From UBA965 sp040396955 (GTDB taxonomy: Bacteria > Chloroflexota > Chloroflexia > Chloroflexales > Roseiflexaceae), in contig JBBAWX010000001.1 of the NCBI GenBank assembly GCA_040396955.1, positions 1 through 64,000 on the forward strand: a DNA stretch of 64,000 nucleotides. Direction: 5' to 3'. The translations under genes were made by a program, and so were the position numbers. The notes beneath the pieces were generated by a model. The model was not told where the DNA came from, made no database searches, and saw nothing but the letters and a program-made list of their open reading frames with translations. Below are positions 1 to 7,101 of this stretch, one piece after another; positions within the stretch are counted from its first letter, which is position 1, and every line of letters begins with the position of its first letter.

Positions 1-1
1 C

Positions 2-70
2 GAGCCAACTGCCACGGTTGCTGCGACGGCCACTGCCGAGCCAACTGCCACGGTTGCTGCGACGGCCACC
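2..70 (+). repeat. Tandem 36-bp repeat coding the PstS linker
   Basis: A 36-bp unit (2-37) coding EPTATVAATATA is repeated from 38, breaking down near 70. Both copies are in frame within the pstS linker. More copies may lie left of the window. Confidence 0.8.
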
Positions 71-1156
71 GTTGCTGCGACCAAGGCTGCTGTTGCAGCT
101 GCTGCTACCGCCACCACGGCCCCAGCTGCTGCGAGCACCGGTGAGTGGGAGCCCCGCCAGTTGACCGCCACGTTGCGTGGTTCGGGCGCCAGCTTCCCCA
201 ATCCGTTGTACCAGGTATGGATCTCGGTCTACCAGAAGGTGGTACCGGGTGTGACCTTGAGCTACCAGAGCGTGGGTTCAGGCCAGGGTCAGCGCGACTT
301 CATCGGCTACTTGACCGACTTCGGTGGGAGCGACTCGGCGATTTCGTCAAGCCGTGTTTCGTCCGAAGCTCCTGATGCTGTTCACTTACCCATGGTGATG
401 GGTGGCGTAATGCCCATGTACAACGTGCCAGGTGTGACGGTCGACTTGCGCTTCTCTGCTGAGAGTTTGGTTGGTATCTACTTGGGCGAAATTCGCAACT
501 GGAACGACCCCCGTATCGGTGCCGACAACCCAGGTGTGACCCTGCCCAATTTGGAAATCACGCCGGTATACCGCTCAGACTCATCGGGCACGACTTCAAT
601 CTGGACCGACTACCTCAACACGGTCAGCCCAGTTTGGAAGGCGCAAGTTGGTCGTGGGAGCACGGTGAAGTGGCCAGCCGGTATCGGCGCTCCAGGTAAC
701 GCAGGCGTGTCAAGCACGGTACAGCGCACCGAGGGTGCCATCGGCTACGTCGAGACCGGGTATGCCTTGGCTGCTGGTTTCCCCTTGCCCTACGTCAAGA
801 ATTCGGCTGGTAACTACGTGAAGCCTGAGACCGCCAATGTGTCAGCAGCTGCCGCTGGTGTGAAGCCATCATCAGACGTGCAGAAACTGGCCGTGTCGAT
901 TGTGAACGGCGCTGATCCGCAGGCCTTCCCGATTGCCGGTTTCACCTACATCTTGGTTCGCAAGGACACCTACACCGATGTGAACAAGGCGCAAGCGTTG
1001 GCCGACTTCATCTACTGGGGCTTGACCACTGGTCAAGGTGCAACCACCCGCTTGGGATACGCACCATTGCCCGAGAACATGCGTCAGGCATCGATGAAGG
1101 CCCTGAACACGATTCGCGTGAACGGTCAGCCAGTCATTGAGGCTCCAATCAAGTAA
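2..1156 (+). CDS. pstS: Phosphate ABC transporter substrate-binding protein PstS (5' truncated)
   Basis: Extracytoplasmic phosphate-binding protein that delivers phosphate to the PstCAB transporter. The frame is open to the left window edge, so the signal peptide or lipobox is missing; the TTG at 161 is an internal Leu codon. The visible N-terminus is an Ala/Thr/Pro-rich linker of about 45 residues with a duplicated 12-residue unit, as expected for a flexible tether. The mature domain begins near LRGSGASFPNPLYQVW. It has the PstS phosphate-contact motifs VGSGQG, GGSDSAIS and YRSDSSGTTSIW, and a late EGAIGYVE motif. The other pst genes follow directly. Family assignment is secure. Confidence 0.96.
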   Translation, partial: EPTATVAATATAEPTATVAATATVAATKAAVAAAATATTAPAAASTGEWEPRQLTATLRGSGASFPNPLYQVWISVYQKVVPGVTLSYQSVGSGQGQRDFIGYLTDFGGSDSAISSSRVSSEAPDAVHLPMVMGGVMPMYNVPGVTVDLRFSAESLVGIYLGEIRNWNDPRIGADNPGVTLPNLEITPVYRSDSSGTTSIWTDYLNTVSPVWKAQVGRGSTVKWPAGIGAPGNAGVSSTVQRTEGAIGYVETGYALAAGFPLPYVKNSAGNYVKPETANVSAAAAGVKPSSDVQKLAVSIVNGADPQAFPIAGFTYILVRKDTYTDVNKAQALADFIYWGLTTGQGATTRLGYAPLPENMRQASMKALNTIRVNGQPVIEAPIK

Positions 1157-1172
1157 GTATAATGTTAGCATG

Positions 1173-1206
1173 CAAGATGTGCCGTGCAGCTGCACGGCAC
1201 ATCTTG
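1173..1206. other. Perfect 34-bp palindrome between pstS and pstC
   Basis: The segment reads identically on both strands over 34 bp, with centre CAGCTG at 1187-1192 and no loop. It begins 16 nt after the pstS stop and ends 8 nt before the pstC ribosome site. No T tract follows, so it is a poor intrinsic terminator. It is better explained as an mRNA-stabilising or attenuating stem that keeps PstS levels above those of the membrane subunits, although a protein-binding site is possible. Confidence 0.75.
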
Positions 1207-1228
1207 TGTTGGTGAAGAGGACAGTACT

Positions 1229-2209
1229 ATGGCAAATCATCAGCCGACATCATGGAGTAGTGGCAAATCACTGCTACGCCATGGTGACGTTCCGTTTCGG
1301 GTGAGTACGGTAACGTTGGCGAGTTTGGTCGTTGCATTGGTGGTGTTGATTGGTGCCATCATGTTTGTGGCATCGGCCGAAGCTCGGCAAGCGTTTGGAT
1401 TAAATGTACTGACTGGCCAAGAGTGGAATCCCGTCGAGACCGATCTTTCGCCGCCCACCTTTGGTGCTTGGCCAGCTGTCCGCGGGACGTTGCTATCGGC
1501 ATTGATTGCCATCGTGATTGCAGCACCATTGGCTATCGGCATCGGGATTTTTTTGGCAGAATTGTGCCCACCGAGGGTGGCAGTGCTGTTGTCGTTTTTG
1601 GTTGAGCTGTTGGCTGCCATCCCTAGCGTCATTTATGGCGTATGGGGAGTTTTTGTCTTTGTGCCCTTTTTTAATACGGTTTTTTCGGAGCCGGTGAGTC
1701 AAGCACTTGGCGAAGTAATCCCTCAGTTTGCTGGCCCCATTGCTACTGGTCGAGGTGTGTTGGTGACCGGTGTGGTCATGGCAATTATGATTTTGCCCAC
1801 CATCGCCTCACTGACCCGCGACGTGCTCCGCTTGGTGCCCAACACGCAACGTGAAGCCATGTTGGCCATCGGTGCCACTCGCTGGGAGATGATCTGGCTG
1901 GCAGTGGTGCCGTATGCACAGGCTGGTATTTTGGGCGCCATCATGCTCGGCATCGGACGTGCACTCGGCGAGACCATGGCCGCGACCATGCTGATTGGCA
2001 ATTCGCAGCGCATCAATGAATCGTGGTTTGCGCCAGCGACCACCGCTGCTTCGTTGGTGGCCAATGAATTGACCAACTCGGTGAGTGCCTTGCATGAAAG
2101 CGCGTTGATTACGGTGGCATTGGCCTTGTTCGGGATTACGCTGCTCCTCAATTTGGGTGCGCGTTTGCTCATTTGGTACGTCGAGCGTGGCATGCGAGGA
2201 GGTCGCTGA
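1229..2209 (+). CDS. pstC: Phosphate ABC transporter permease PstC
   Basis: Inner-membrane permease pairing with PstA to form the phosphate channel. The 326-residue product has a first membrane span at about residues 27-48, a periplasmic loop and further spans. Its cytoplasmic EAA-type coupling loop near residue 220 (EAMLAIGATRWE) would dock on PstB. I start at ATG 1229, giving MANHQPTS, because GAAGAGG lies 8 nt upstream; a start at 1184 would lie inside the palindrome. The stop overlaps the pstA start as TGATG, indicating translational coupling. Confidence 0.95.
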   Translation: MANHQPTSWSSGKSLLRHGDVPFRVSTVTLASLVVALVVLIGAIMFVASAEARQAFGLNVLTGQEWNPVETDLSPPTFGAWPAVRGTLLSALIAIVIAAPLAIGIGIFLAELCPPRVAVLLSFLVELLAAIPSVIYGVWGVFVFVPFFNTVFSEPVSQALGEVIPQFAGPIATGRGVLVTGVVMAIMILPTIASLTRDVLRLVPNTQREAMLAIGATRWEMIWLAVVPYAQAGILGAIMLGIGRALGETMAATMLIGNSQRINESWFAPATTAASLVANELTNSVSALHESALITVALALFGITLLLNLGARLLIWYVERGMRGGR

Positions 2210-3246
2210 TGCACAACAAAAGAAACTACGCCTGGCGCAAATTCGTAGATCGCCTGATGCGCGGCGCTACCGTCGCAGCCACCGGATGTGCTATTATCCC
2301 GCTCTTGGCAATTATTATTTACGTGATGACACTCGGAGCCGCTGCGCTGAGTCCGGAATTCTTCACGGGTGTCTATCAGTCGCCAGAAGCTTCGGCATCT
2401 CCCGACGTACCTGCAGGTGATCCGGCTGCTGAATTCAATCCTGATGATCCGTTTGCCGGAATCGGTGTTGAAGAAGGCAGTAGTGAATTCAATCCCGATG
2501 ATCCCTTTGCCGGGATTGGCATCGAAGAGGGTACAACGGGTGCAGAGGCGGAAGCTGCCATCTATGCGGCCGGTCCTCAGGGTGGCGTGTTGCACGGGAT
2601 TTTGGGCACATTGGTAATTACCGGCATAGGGTTGTTGTTTGCCTTGCCGATTGGCATTTTTGCAGGTATCTATTTAAGTGAGTACCGACACGAGCGATTC
2701 GCCACCATTGTGCGCTTTTGTAGCGACGTGCTCAGTGGTGCCCCCTCGATTGTGGCAGGTGTGGTCATCTATGTGGCCCTCGTCACACAAGTCAAACAAT
2801 TTTCAGCAGTGGCAGGAAGCTTGGCATTGGCCATCTTGATGGTGCCCGTTATTACGCGTACCACCGAAGAAATGCTCAAACTCGTCCCGGAGTCGATGCG
2901 CGAAGCCGCTCGAGGTCTTGGTGCCCCGACGTGGTACTCAAGCTTCACCGTGGTCATCCCAGCTGCGCTCCCCGGTATCGTGACAGGGGTGATGTTGGCA
3001 TTTGCCCGTGGTGCGGGTGAAACAGCTCCGCTGATTTTGACCGTGCTTGGAAGCAACGTGATTAGCATGGATTTGTTCGAGCCGATGGCGGCCTTGCCGT
3101 TGCTCACGTACCGCTATACTGAATCGCCTTACCCCGGTGAAAACACGTTGGCCTGGGGTGCCGCCTTCGTGCTGATGATGTTGGTATTGGTGATGAATAT
3201 TCTTGTCCGCGTTGCTACGCGGCGTCGTGGGGGAGCGAGCCGATGA
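2209..3246 (+). CDS. pstA: Phosphate ABC transporter permease PstA with duplicated acidic insert
   Basis: Second phosphate permease subunit, 345 residues from ATG 2209. GAGGAGG at 2196-2202 sits 6 nt upstream and the start overlaps the pstC stop by one base. The first membrane span is at about residues 18-40. Residues 75-110 form an insert in the first extracytoplasmic loop: an 18-residue unit beginning EFNPDDPFAGIG, present twice in tandem. The conserved core resumes at GVLHGILGTL, and the coupling loop is REAARGLGAPTW. The stop overlaps the pstB1 start (ATGA). The insert is not something I know from ordinary PstA proteins. Confidence 0.94.
   Translation: MHNKRNYAWRKFVDRLMRGATVAATGCAIIPLLAIIIYVMTLGAAALSPEFFTGVYQSPEASASPDVPAGDPAAEFNPDDPFAGIGVEEGSSEFNPDDPFAGIGIEEGTTGAEAEAAIYAAGPQGGVLHGILGTLVITGIGLLFALPIGIFAGIYLSEYRHERFATIVRFCSDVLSGAPSIVAGVVIYVALVTQVKQFSAVAGSLALAILMVPVITRTTEEMLKLVPESMREAARGLGAPTWYSSFTVVIPAALPGIVTGVMLAFARGAGETAPLILTVLGSNVISMDLFEPMAALPLLTYRYTESPYPGENTLAWGAAFVLMMLVLVMNILVRVATRRRGGASR
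2431..2538 (+). repeat. 54-bp tandem duplication inside pstA
   Basis: Two in-frame 54-bp units (2431-2484 and 2485-2538), each starting GAATTCAATCC, encode EFNPDDPFAGIGVEEGSS and a near-identical copy. Differences lie mostly at synonymous or conservative positions, which suggests the duplication is kept as protein. Confidence 0.9.
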
Positions 3247-4022
3247 CCGCCATGCACCTTTCGCAACTGACACCCTTTTATGGGAGCCGCCAAGCGGTGA
3301 AACCGGTGGAAATGCACATCCGTGCCAACACGGTGACCGCTATCATTGGTCCGTCGGGTTGTGGTAAGTCGACCGTCCTGCGCTGCCTCAACCGTATGCA
3401 CGAGACCATCCAAGGGGCGTATGCCACGGGGAGTGTCCGTCTCGGTGATACCGATATCTACGCCGCCGATGTCGATCCGACGTTGATTCGCCGCCAAGTG
3501 GGCATGGTCTTCCAACAGCCGGTCGCATTGCGGACCCGCAACATCTACGAAAACGTGGCGGTTGGTCTGCGTTTGCAGGGCATGAGCCGCAAGGCGGAGT
3601 TGGATGCCGCGGTGGAGAAAGCGCTACGCCAAGCCACGCTGTGGGATGAAGTCAAAGATGTGCTCGGTAAATCAGGGATGGCGCTCTCGGGTGGTCAACA
3701 GCAACGGTTGGCGATTGCTCGCGCACTAGCCACAAATCCGAGTGTGTTGCTCCTCGACGAGCCCGCCTCGGCGCTTGATCCGATTGCCACTGCTAGCATC
3801 GAAGAATTGGTAATCCAACTCAAAAAAGAGATTACCATTGTGATAGTGACGCACAGCATGCAACAGGCCGCCCGTATCTCGGATGAAACGGCCGTGTTCA
3901 TGGTGGATACCTCGGCAGGCGATGCCATCGGTGAGCTCGTGGAGATGGGTGATACCACGCAAATCTTCACACAGCCGGCCGATGCTCGGACCGAATCGTA
4001 TATTAGTGGGAAGGTTGGGTAG
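3243..4022 (+). CDS. pstB: Phosphate ABC transporter ATP-binding protein PstB, divergent copy 1
   Basis: Cytoplasmic ATPase powering phosphate import, 259 residues; its ATG overlaps the pstA stop by 4 nt. Walker A is GPSGCGKST (36-44), the signature is LSGGQQQR, Walker B is LLLDEPASALDP, and the switch His is in IVTHSMQQAA. All catalytic elements are intact. The Q-loop region reads GMVFQQPVALRTRNIYEN, departing from the usual PstB FQxPNPF pattern that the next gene keeps. The two adjacent ATPases may act as a heterodimer, or copy 1 may serve another substrate or condition; this is inference. Confidence 0.92.
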   Translation: MTAMHLSQLTPFYGSRQAVKPVEMHIRANTVTAIIGPSGCGKSTVLRCLNRMHETIQGAYATGSVRLGDTDIYAADVDPTLIRRQVGMVFQQPVALRTRNIYENVAVGLRLQGMSRKAELDAAVEKALRQATLWDEVKDVLGKSGMALSGGQQQRLAIARALATNPSVLLLDEPASALDPIATASIEELVIQLKKEITIVIVTHSMQQAARISDETAVFMVDTSAGDAIGELVEMGDTTQIFTQPADARTESYISGKVG

Positions 4023-4033
4023 GGAGTATGGCT

Positions 4034-4900
4034 ATGCAAAATGTGATTTCTCTGAATCGAAGTACGGCTGGGTTTGCCGATTTGGTGGCCCAACGTGCCC
4101 AATCACGCCAGCATGAAGGTGCGGTGCACGCCAAAATCGAAATGCGCAATTTTAGCTTCTTTTATGGGAGCTTCAAAGCCATCAACAATGTCACCATGGA
4201 TGTGCCTAGTGGGCGTGTGACTGCCATCATTGGCCCATCAGGATGCGGAAAATCGACCTTGCTCCGCTCCATCAATCGCATGCACGATGCCACCTTTGGA
4301 GCCCGTGCCGAAGGCGAAATCCGTATCGATGGTGAAAATGTCTACGCCGAAGATGTCGATTCCGTGTTGTTGCGCCGTCGCGTCGGCATGGTCTTCCAGC
4401 GCCCCAATCCGTTCCAGCTCTCGATTTTTGAGAATGTGGCCTATGGCCTGCGGGTGCTTGGGGTGCGTAATCGTGCCATCCTTGCCGAGCGCGTCGAAGA
4501 ATCACTGCGGCGAGCCGCCCTGTGGGACGAAGTGAAAGATCGCCTGCACAAGAGCTTCGGTACCGCACTCTCCGGTGGCCAACAACAGCGCCTGTGCATT
4601 GCACGTACCATTGCCACCAAGCCCGATGTGGTGCTGATGGATGAACCGTGCTCGGCACTTGACCCGATTGCTTCGTTGAAAATTGAAGATCTCATCAATG
4701 ATTTGCGCGGTGATTTTACCATTGTCATGGTGACCCACAACATGCAACAGGCCGCTCGCGTCTCCGATGCGACCGCCTTCATGATGATGCACCGCGAAAC
4801 CCGCGCCGGTGAGCTCGTCGAGGTCGACGATACCGACAAAATCTTCCGTAATCCCGCAGATCGCCGCACCGAAGATTATATCAGCGGTCGCTTCGGTTAG
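4034..4900 (+). CDS. pstB: Phosphate ABC transporter ATP-binding protein PstB, canonical copy 2
   Basis: Second PstB of the operon, 288 residues from ATG 4034. The alternative ATG at 4028 adds two residues but leaves only one base after GGGAG (4022-4026), so 4034 is preferred. It has an N-terminal extension of about 35 residues relative to copy 1 before EMRNFSFFYG. It carries Walker A GPSGCGKST, a normal PstB Q-loop (FQRPNPFQLSIFEN), signature LSGGQQQR, Walker B VLMDEPCSALDP and switch VTHNMQQAA. It is the last gene before a terminator at 4924-4957. Confidence 0.94.
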   Translation: MQNVISLNRSTAGFADLVAQRAQSRQHEGAVHAKIEMRNFSFFYGSFKAINNVTMDVPSGRVTAIIGPSGCGKSTLLRSINRMHDATFGARAEGEIRIDGENVYAEDVDSVLLRRRVGMVFQRPNPFQLSIFENVAYGLRVLGVRNRAILAERVEESLRRAALWDEVKDRLHKSFGTALSGGQQQRLCIARTIATKPDVVLMDEPCSALDPIASLKIEDLINDLRGDFTIVMVTHNMQQAARVSDATAFMMMHRETRAGELVEVDDTDKIFRNPADRRTEDYISGRFG

Positions 4901-4923
4901 TTTCTCATCCGATTACTTCCTCC

Positions 4924-4957
4924 AATACCCGCTCACCATACGGTGAGTGGGTATTTT
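4924..4957 (+). terminator. Intrinsic terminator of the pst operon
   Basis: A 14-bp stem (AATACCCGCTCACC with GGTGAGTGGGTATT, one G-T pair) and a 4-nt loop end in TTTT, 24 nt after the last pstB stop. Confidence 0.75.
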
Positions 4958-4962
4958 GATGA

Positions 4963-5034
4963 ATTTCGAAATGCTCATTGACAAGCTGTATATTGTCGTT
5001 TACCATCTATTTCGATGAATGTCGAAATAGATGG
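4963..5034 (+). promoter_or_regulatory. Promoter and operators of the arsR-sdpI operon
   Basis: TTGACA (4978-4983), a 17-nt spacer and TACCAT (5001-5006) form a good sigma70-type promoter. The -10 overlaps a perfect inverted repeat at 5003-5034: arms CCATCTATTTCGA and TCGAAATAGATGG around a 6-nt centre. A second palindrome, ATTTCGAAAT (4963-4972), lies just upstream of the -35 and shares the core TTTCGA. Bracketing of the promoter by related half-sites is typical of ArsR/SmtB autorepression. The repressor gene starts at 5050. Confidence 0.7.
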
Positions 5035-5049
5035 TGGAGAGGGGGGGCT

Positions 5050-5322
5050 ATGGGATTGCAAGAGACGCTCAAGGCTCTGGCAGACCCGGTGCGACGCGAC
5101 ATTTTGCAGTTGCTCAAAGATGAACGCCGTGCTGCGGGGGACATCGCCAAGCAGTTTCGTTTGTCGCAGGCCACGATTTCGTACCATTTGGCACAGTTGC
5201 GCGAGGCTGGTTTGGTATATGAAACAAGGGAAAAGAATTACATCTACTACGAGCTCAACACGAGCGTATTCGAAGACGTGTTGTTGTTGATTGCGCAGTT
5301 GAAGGGGAATCATCATGCGTAA
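5050..5322 (+). CDS. ArsR/SdpR-family winged-helix repressor
   Basis: Small DNA-binding repressor of 90 residues. The N-terminus LKALADPVRRDILQLL and the recognition region LSQATISYHLAQLREAGLV are the classic ArsR winged helix; the wing is TREKNYIYYEL. No metal-binding Cys cluster is seen, which fits the SdpR branch better than metal sensors. I chose ATG 5050 because GGAGAGG precedes it and because an upstream start would place coding sequence across the operator. The stop overlaps the start of the SdpI-like gene by 8 nt, as in sdpRI-type operons. Probably autoregulated through 5003-5034. Confidence 0.88.
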   Translation: MGLQETLKALADPVRRDILQLLKDERRAAGDIAKQFRLSQATISYHLAQLREAGLVYETREKNYIYYELNTSVFEDVLLLIAQLKGNHHA

Positions 5323-5965
5323 ATGGTTGACGATTATCATCGGCATGTTGCCATTGATTGTGACGTTGTGGGTATTGCCTGCGATGGCCGATATTGTGCC
5401 CGTGCATTATGGGGTGGACGGATCTGCCGATCGTTTTGATTCAAAGTACACACTGTTGGTGATGCCCATCATCACATTGGTGTTGACCATCTTTTTTGTG
5501 GTGTGGCCACGCTTTGCCGATGTGAGCCGTGCCGATCAGCAGGCCAATCTGGTGGTGCTTGAGCGTATCATGGTGCCCATGGTCATTTTTTTGGCGGCAC
5601 TCAACGGCATCATTGTGTGGATGGCCTACACCGAGGTAACGCAAATGTACGATACTTCATTGCCTGTGCCACGCCTGATTGCAGGGCTGATGAGCCTGTT
5701 GTTTGTGGTGATTGGCAACGTATTGCCCAAGACCAAGCGCAATCACTGGATTGGCGTGCGTTTGCCGTGGACGCTGGCGAGTGACGAAGTCTGGTACAAG
5801 ACGCATCGTTTGGCCGGGTATTTGTATACCGGCTCTGGTATCGTCGGTTTGCTGACCGCAGTGCTCGTCGCTGAGCCGGTGTGGACGATTGTGCCGGTAA
5901 TCGGTGGGGTATTGGGAAGTACGCTGATCGCTGGTGTGTACTCGTACCGATTGTCACGACGATGA
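5315..5965 (+). CDS. SdpI/DUF1648-family membrane protein
   Basis: Integral membrane protein of 216 residues with about six hydrophobic spans. The N-terminal DUF1648 signature is VPVHYGVDGSADRF. The SdpI signature follows near residue 140 as NHWIGVRLPWTLASDEVW, ending in KTHRLAG. In Bacillus subtilis SdpI gives immunity to the SdpC toxin and sequesters the repressor SdpR at the membrane; a similar signalling role is inferred here from the adjacent repressor gene. No SdpC-like gene is present in the window. It overlaps the repressor gene and precedes a CPBP protein by 12 nt. Confidence 0.85.
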   Translation: MRKWLTIIIGMLPLIVTLWVLPAMADIVPVHYGVDGSADRFDSKYTLLVMPIITLVLTIFFVVWPRFADVSRADQQANLVVLERIMVPMVIFLAALNGIIVWMAYTEVTQMYDTSLPVPRLIAGLMSLLFVVIGNVLPKTKRNHWIGVRLPWTLASDEVWYKTHRLAGYLYTGSGIVGLLTAVLVAEPVWTIVPVIGGVLGSTLIAGVYSYRLSRR

Positions 5966-5977
5966 TGGAGCAAGACC

Positions 5978-6733
5978 ATGCGGCATTCGCGAACCCAAAT
6001 TGGTGTGTATACCGCTACTGCGCTGTTGGCGGGGGCATTGATTGGCCTCAATCAACTGCGCCTCATGTCAGCCGAGCAATATGCCGTGGTAATGGCGCCG
6101 GTTGGGTCACCGGCGGTGCTGGCACTCATTGCCGGTGTGCAGAGTGCCATGTTGGCGTTGGTCAGTAGCGCCATTGGTGTGCGTCTGGCGCCGCGTGTCG
6201 GGCTGCGTACGACGACGGTGACTGTAGCTGGTGGATGGAGTGCGGTGGTGATTGCCAGCGCTTTGGCACTTGTGATTGTGGCCAGTGACGCCTGGGTCTT
6301 TGACAGGTATTTACCAGCCCAGGCAGCAGTGGAGTTTCATTGGTTGGGGCTGCTGAGTAGCGTGTTGTATGGTGGCATCGTCGAAGAAGTCTGGTTGCGT
6401 TTGGGGGTGATGACGCTGATGGTGTGGGGACTCGGATTATCGCTACGCCGTCATTTTGCGCTCGATCAGTTGCCTGCCTGGGTGTTTTGGGTGGCTATTG
6501 GGGCCTCAGCACTGCTCTTTGCAGCTGGGCATTTGCCTGTGACATTTGCGTTGCTGTGCCCAGCAAGTGGTGATTGTACGCCGTTGATTGTACGGGCGTT
6601 GTTGCTCAACGGCATTGGTGGGCTTGGCTTTGGGTACCTCTTTTGGCGTCATGGCCTCATCGCGGCGATGGTGGCTCACATGTTGACACATATCTGCATG
6701 CAAGTGGTGTTTGGGCCGCTATTGTTGGGGTAA
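5978..6733 (+). CDS. CPBP-family intramembrane metalloprotease-like protein
   Basis: Polytopic membrane protein of 251 residues. It carries the CPBP (Abi/CAAX protease) motifs in order: GGIVEEVWLRLG (the EExxxR motif), FAAGHLPVTF (FxxxH) and HGLIAAMVAHMLTH (late His motif). This family contains Rce1-like glutamic proteases and bacteriocin-immunity or maturation proteins. It starts 12 nt after the SdpI-like gene and is probably the third gene of the same operon, consistent with a membrane-stress or bacteriocin-related module. The substrate is unknown. Confidence 0.82.
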   Translation: MRHSRTQIGVYTATALLAGALIGLNQLRLMSAEQYAVVMAPVGSPAVLALIAGVQSAMLALVSSAIGVRLAPRVGLRTTTVTVAGGWSAVVIASALALVIVASDAWVFDRYLPAQAAVEFHWLGLLSSVLYGGIVEEVWLRLGVMTLMVWGLGLSLRRHFALDQLPAWVFWVAIGASALLFAAGHLPVTFALLCPASGDCTPLIVRALLLNGIGGLGFGYLFWRHGLIAAMVAHMLTHICMQVVFGPLLLG

Positions 6734-7101
6734 TTTACGGGTAAATAGCACGAGCATGCAGGAATCAGCCTCGGCGCCGATGATGCTCTGAGGCTGACAA
6801 TGTGTTGTGTTTATTTGATGCACATTGTCATAAATATTGCAGAGAAGTGAGAAGTATCGAGACTAGACAGGGATGGAGAAGTTTGCTAGGATAAATATCA
6901 GAGTATATTGCGCATGTTTTCGATATGGTCGTATTGTAGTGCCTTGTTCCATTCCGAGATGCGGTAACCCGCACGGAACAAAACAGGTGCATGTTGCATC
7001 ATTTTGTATAGTCATCACAATTTTTACGAACAATTTGTACGATTTGTACGATCATTGTTCGCTGCATGTAACGTGTTTCCCTACACACTAGAAAGATGTA
7101 T
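6734..7101. other. Structured intergenic region upstream of the first RCC1 gene
   Basis: No convincing gene. Inverted repeats follow one another: TCAGCCTC/GAGGCTGA (6765-6797), possibly a weak end of the CPBP operon; GACAATGTG/CACATTGTC (6796-6829); TTGTTCC/GGAACAA (6944-6981), enclosing the hairpin TGCGG-TAAC-CCGCA; and CGAACAAT/ATTGTTCG (7027-7061), enclosing two adjacent TTTGTACGA repeats (7034-7051). The last group, about 40 nt before the gene, is the best operator candidate. Confidence 0.6.

Noticed and set aside
1723..2595. Minus-strand frame of 290 codons across pstC/pstA
   Set aside because: Shadow of two overlapping transporter genes.
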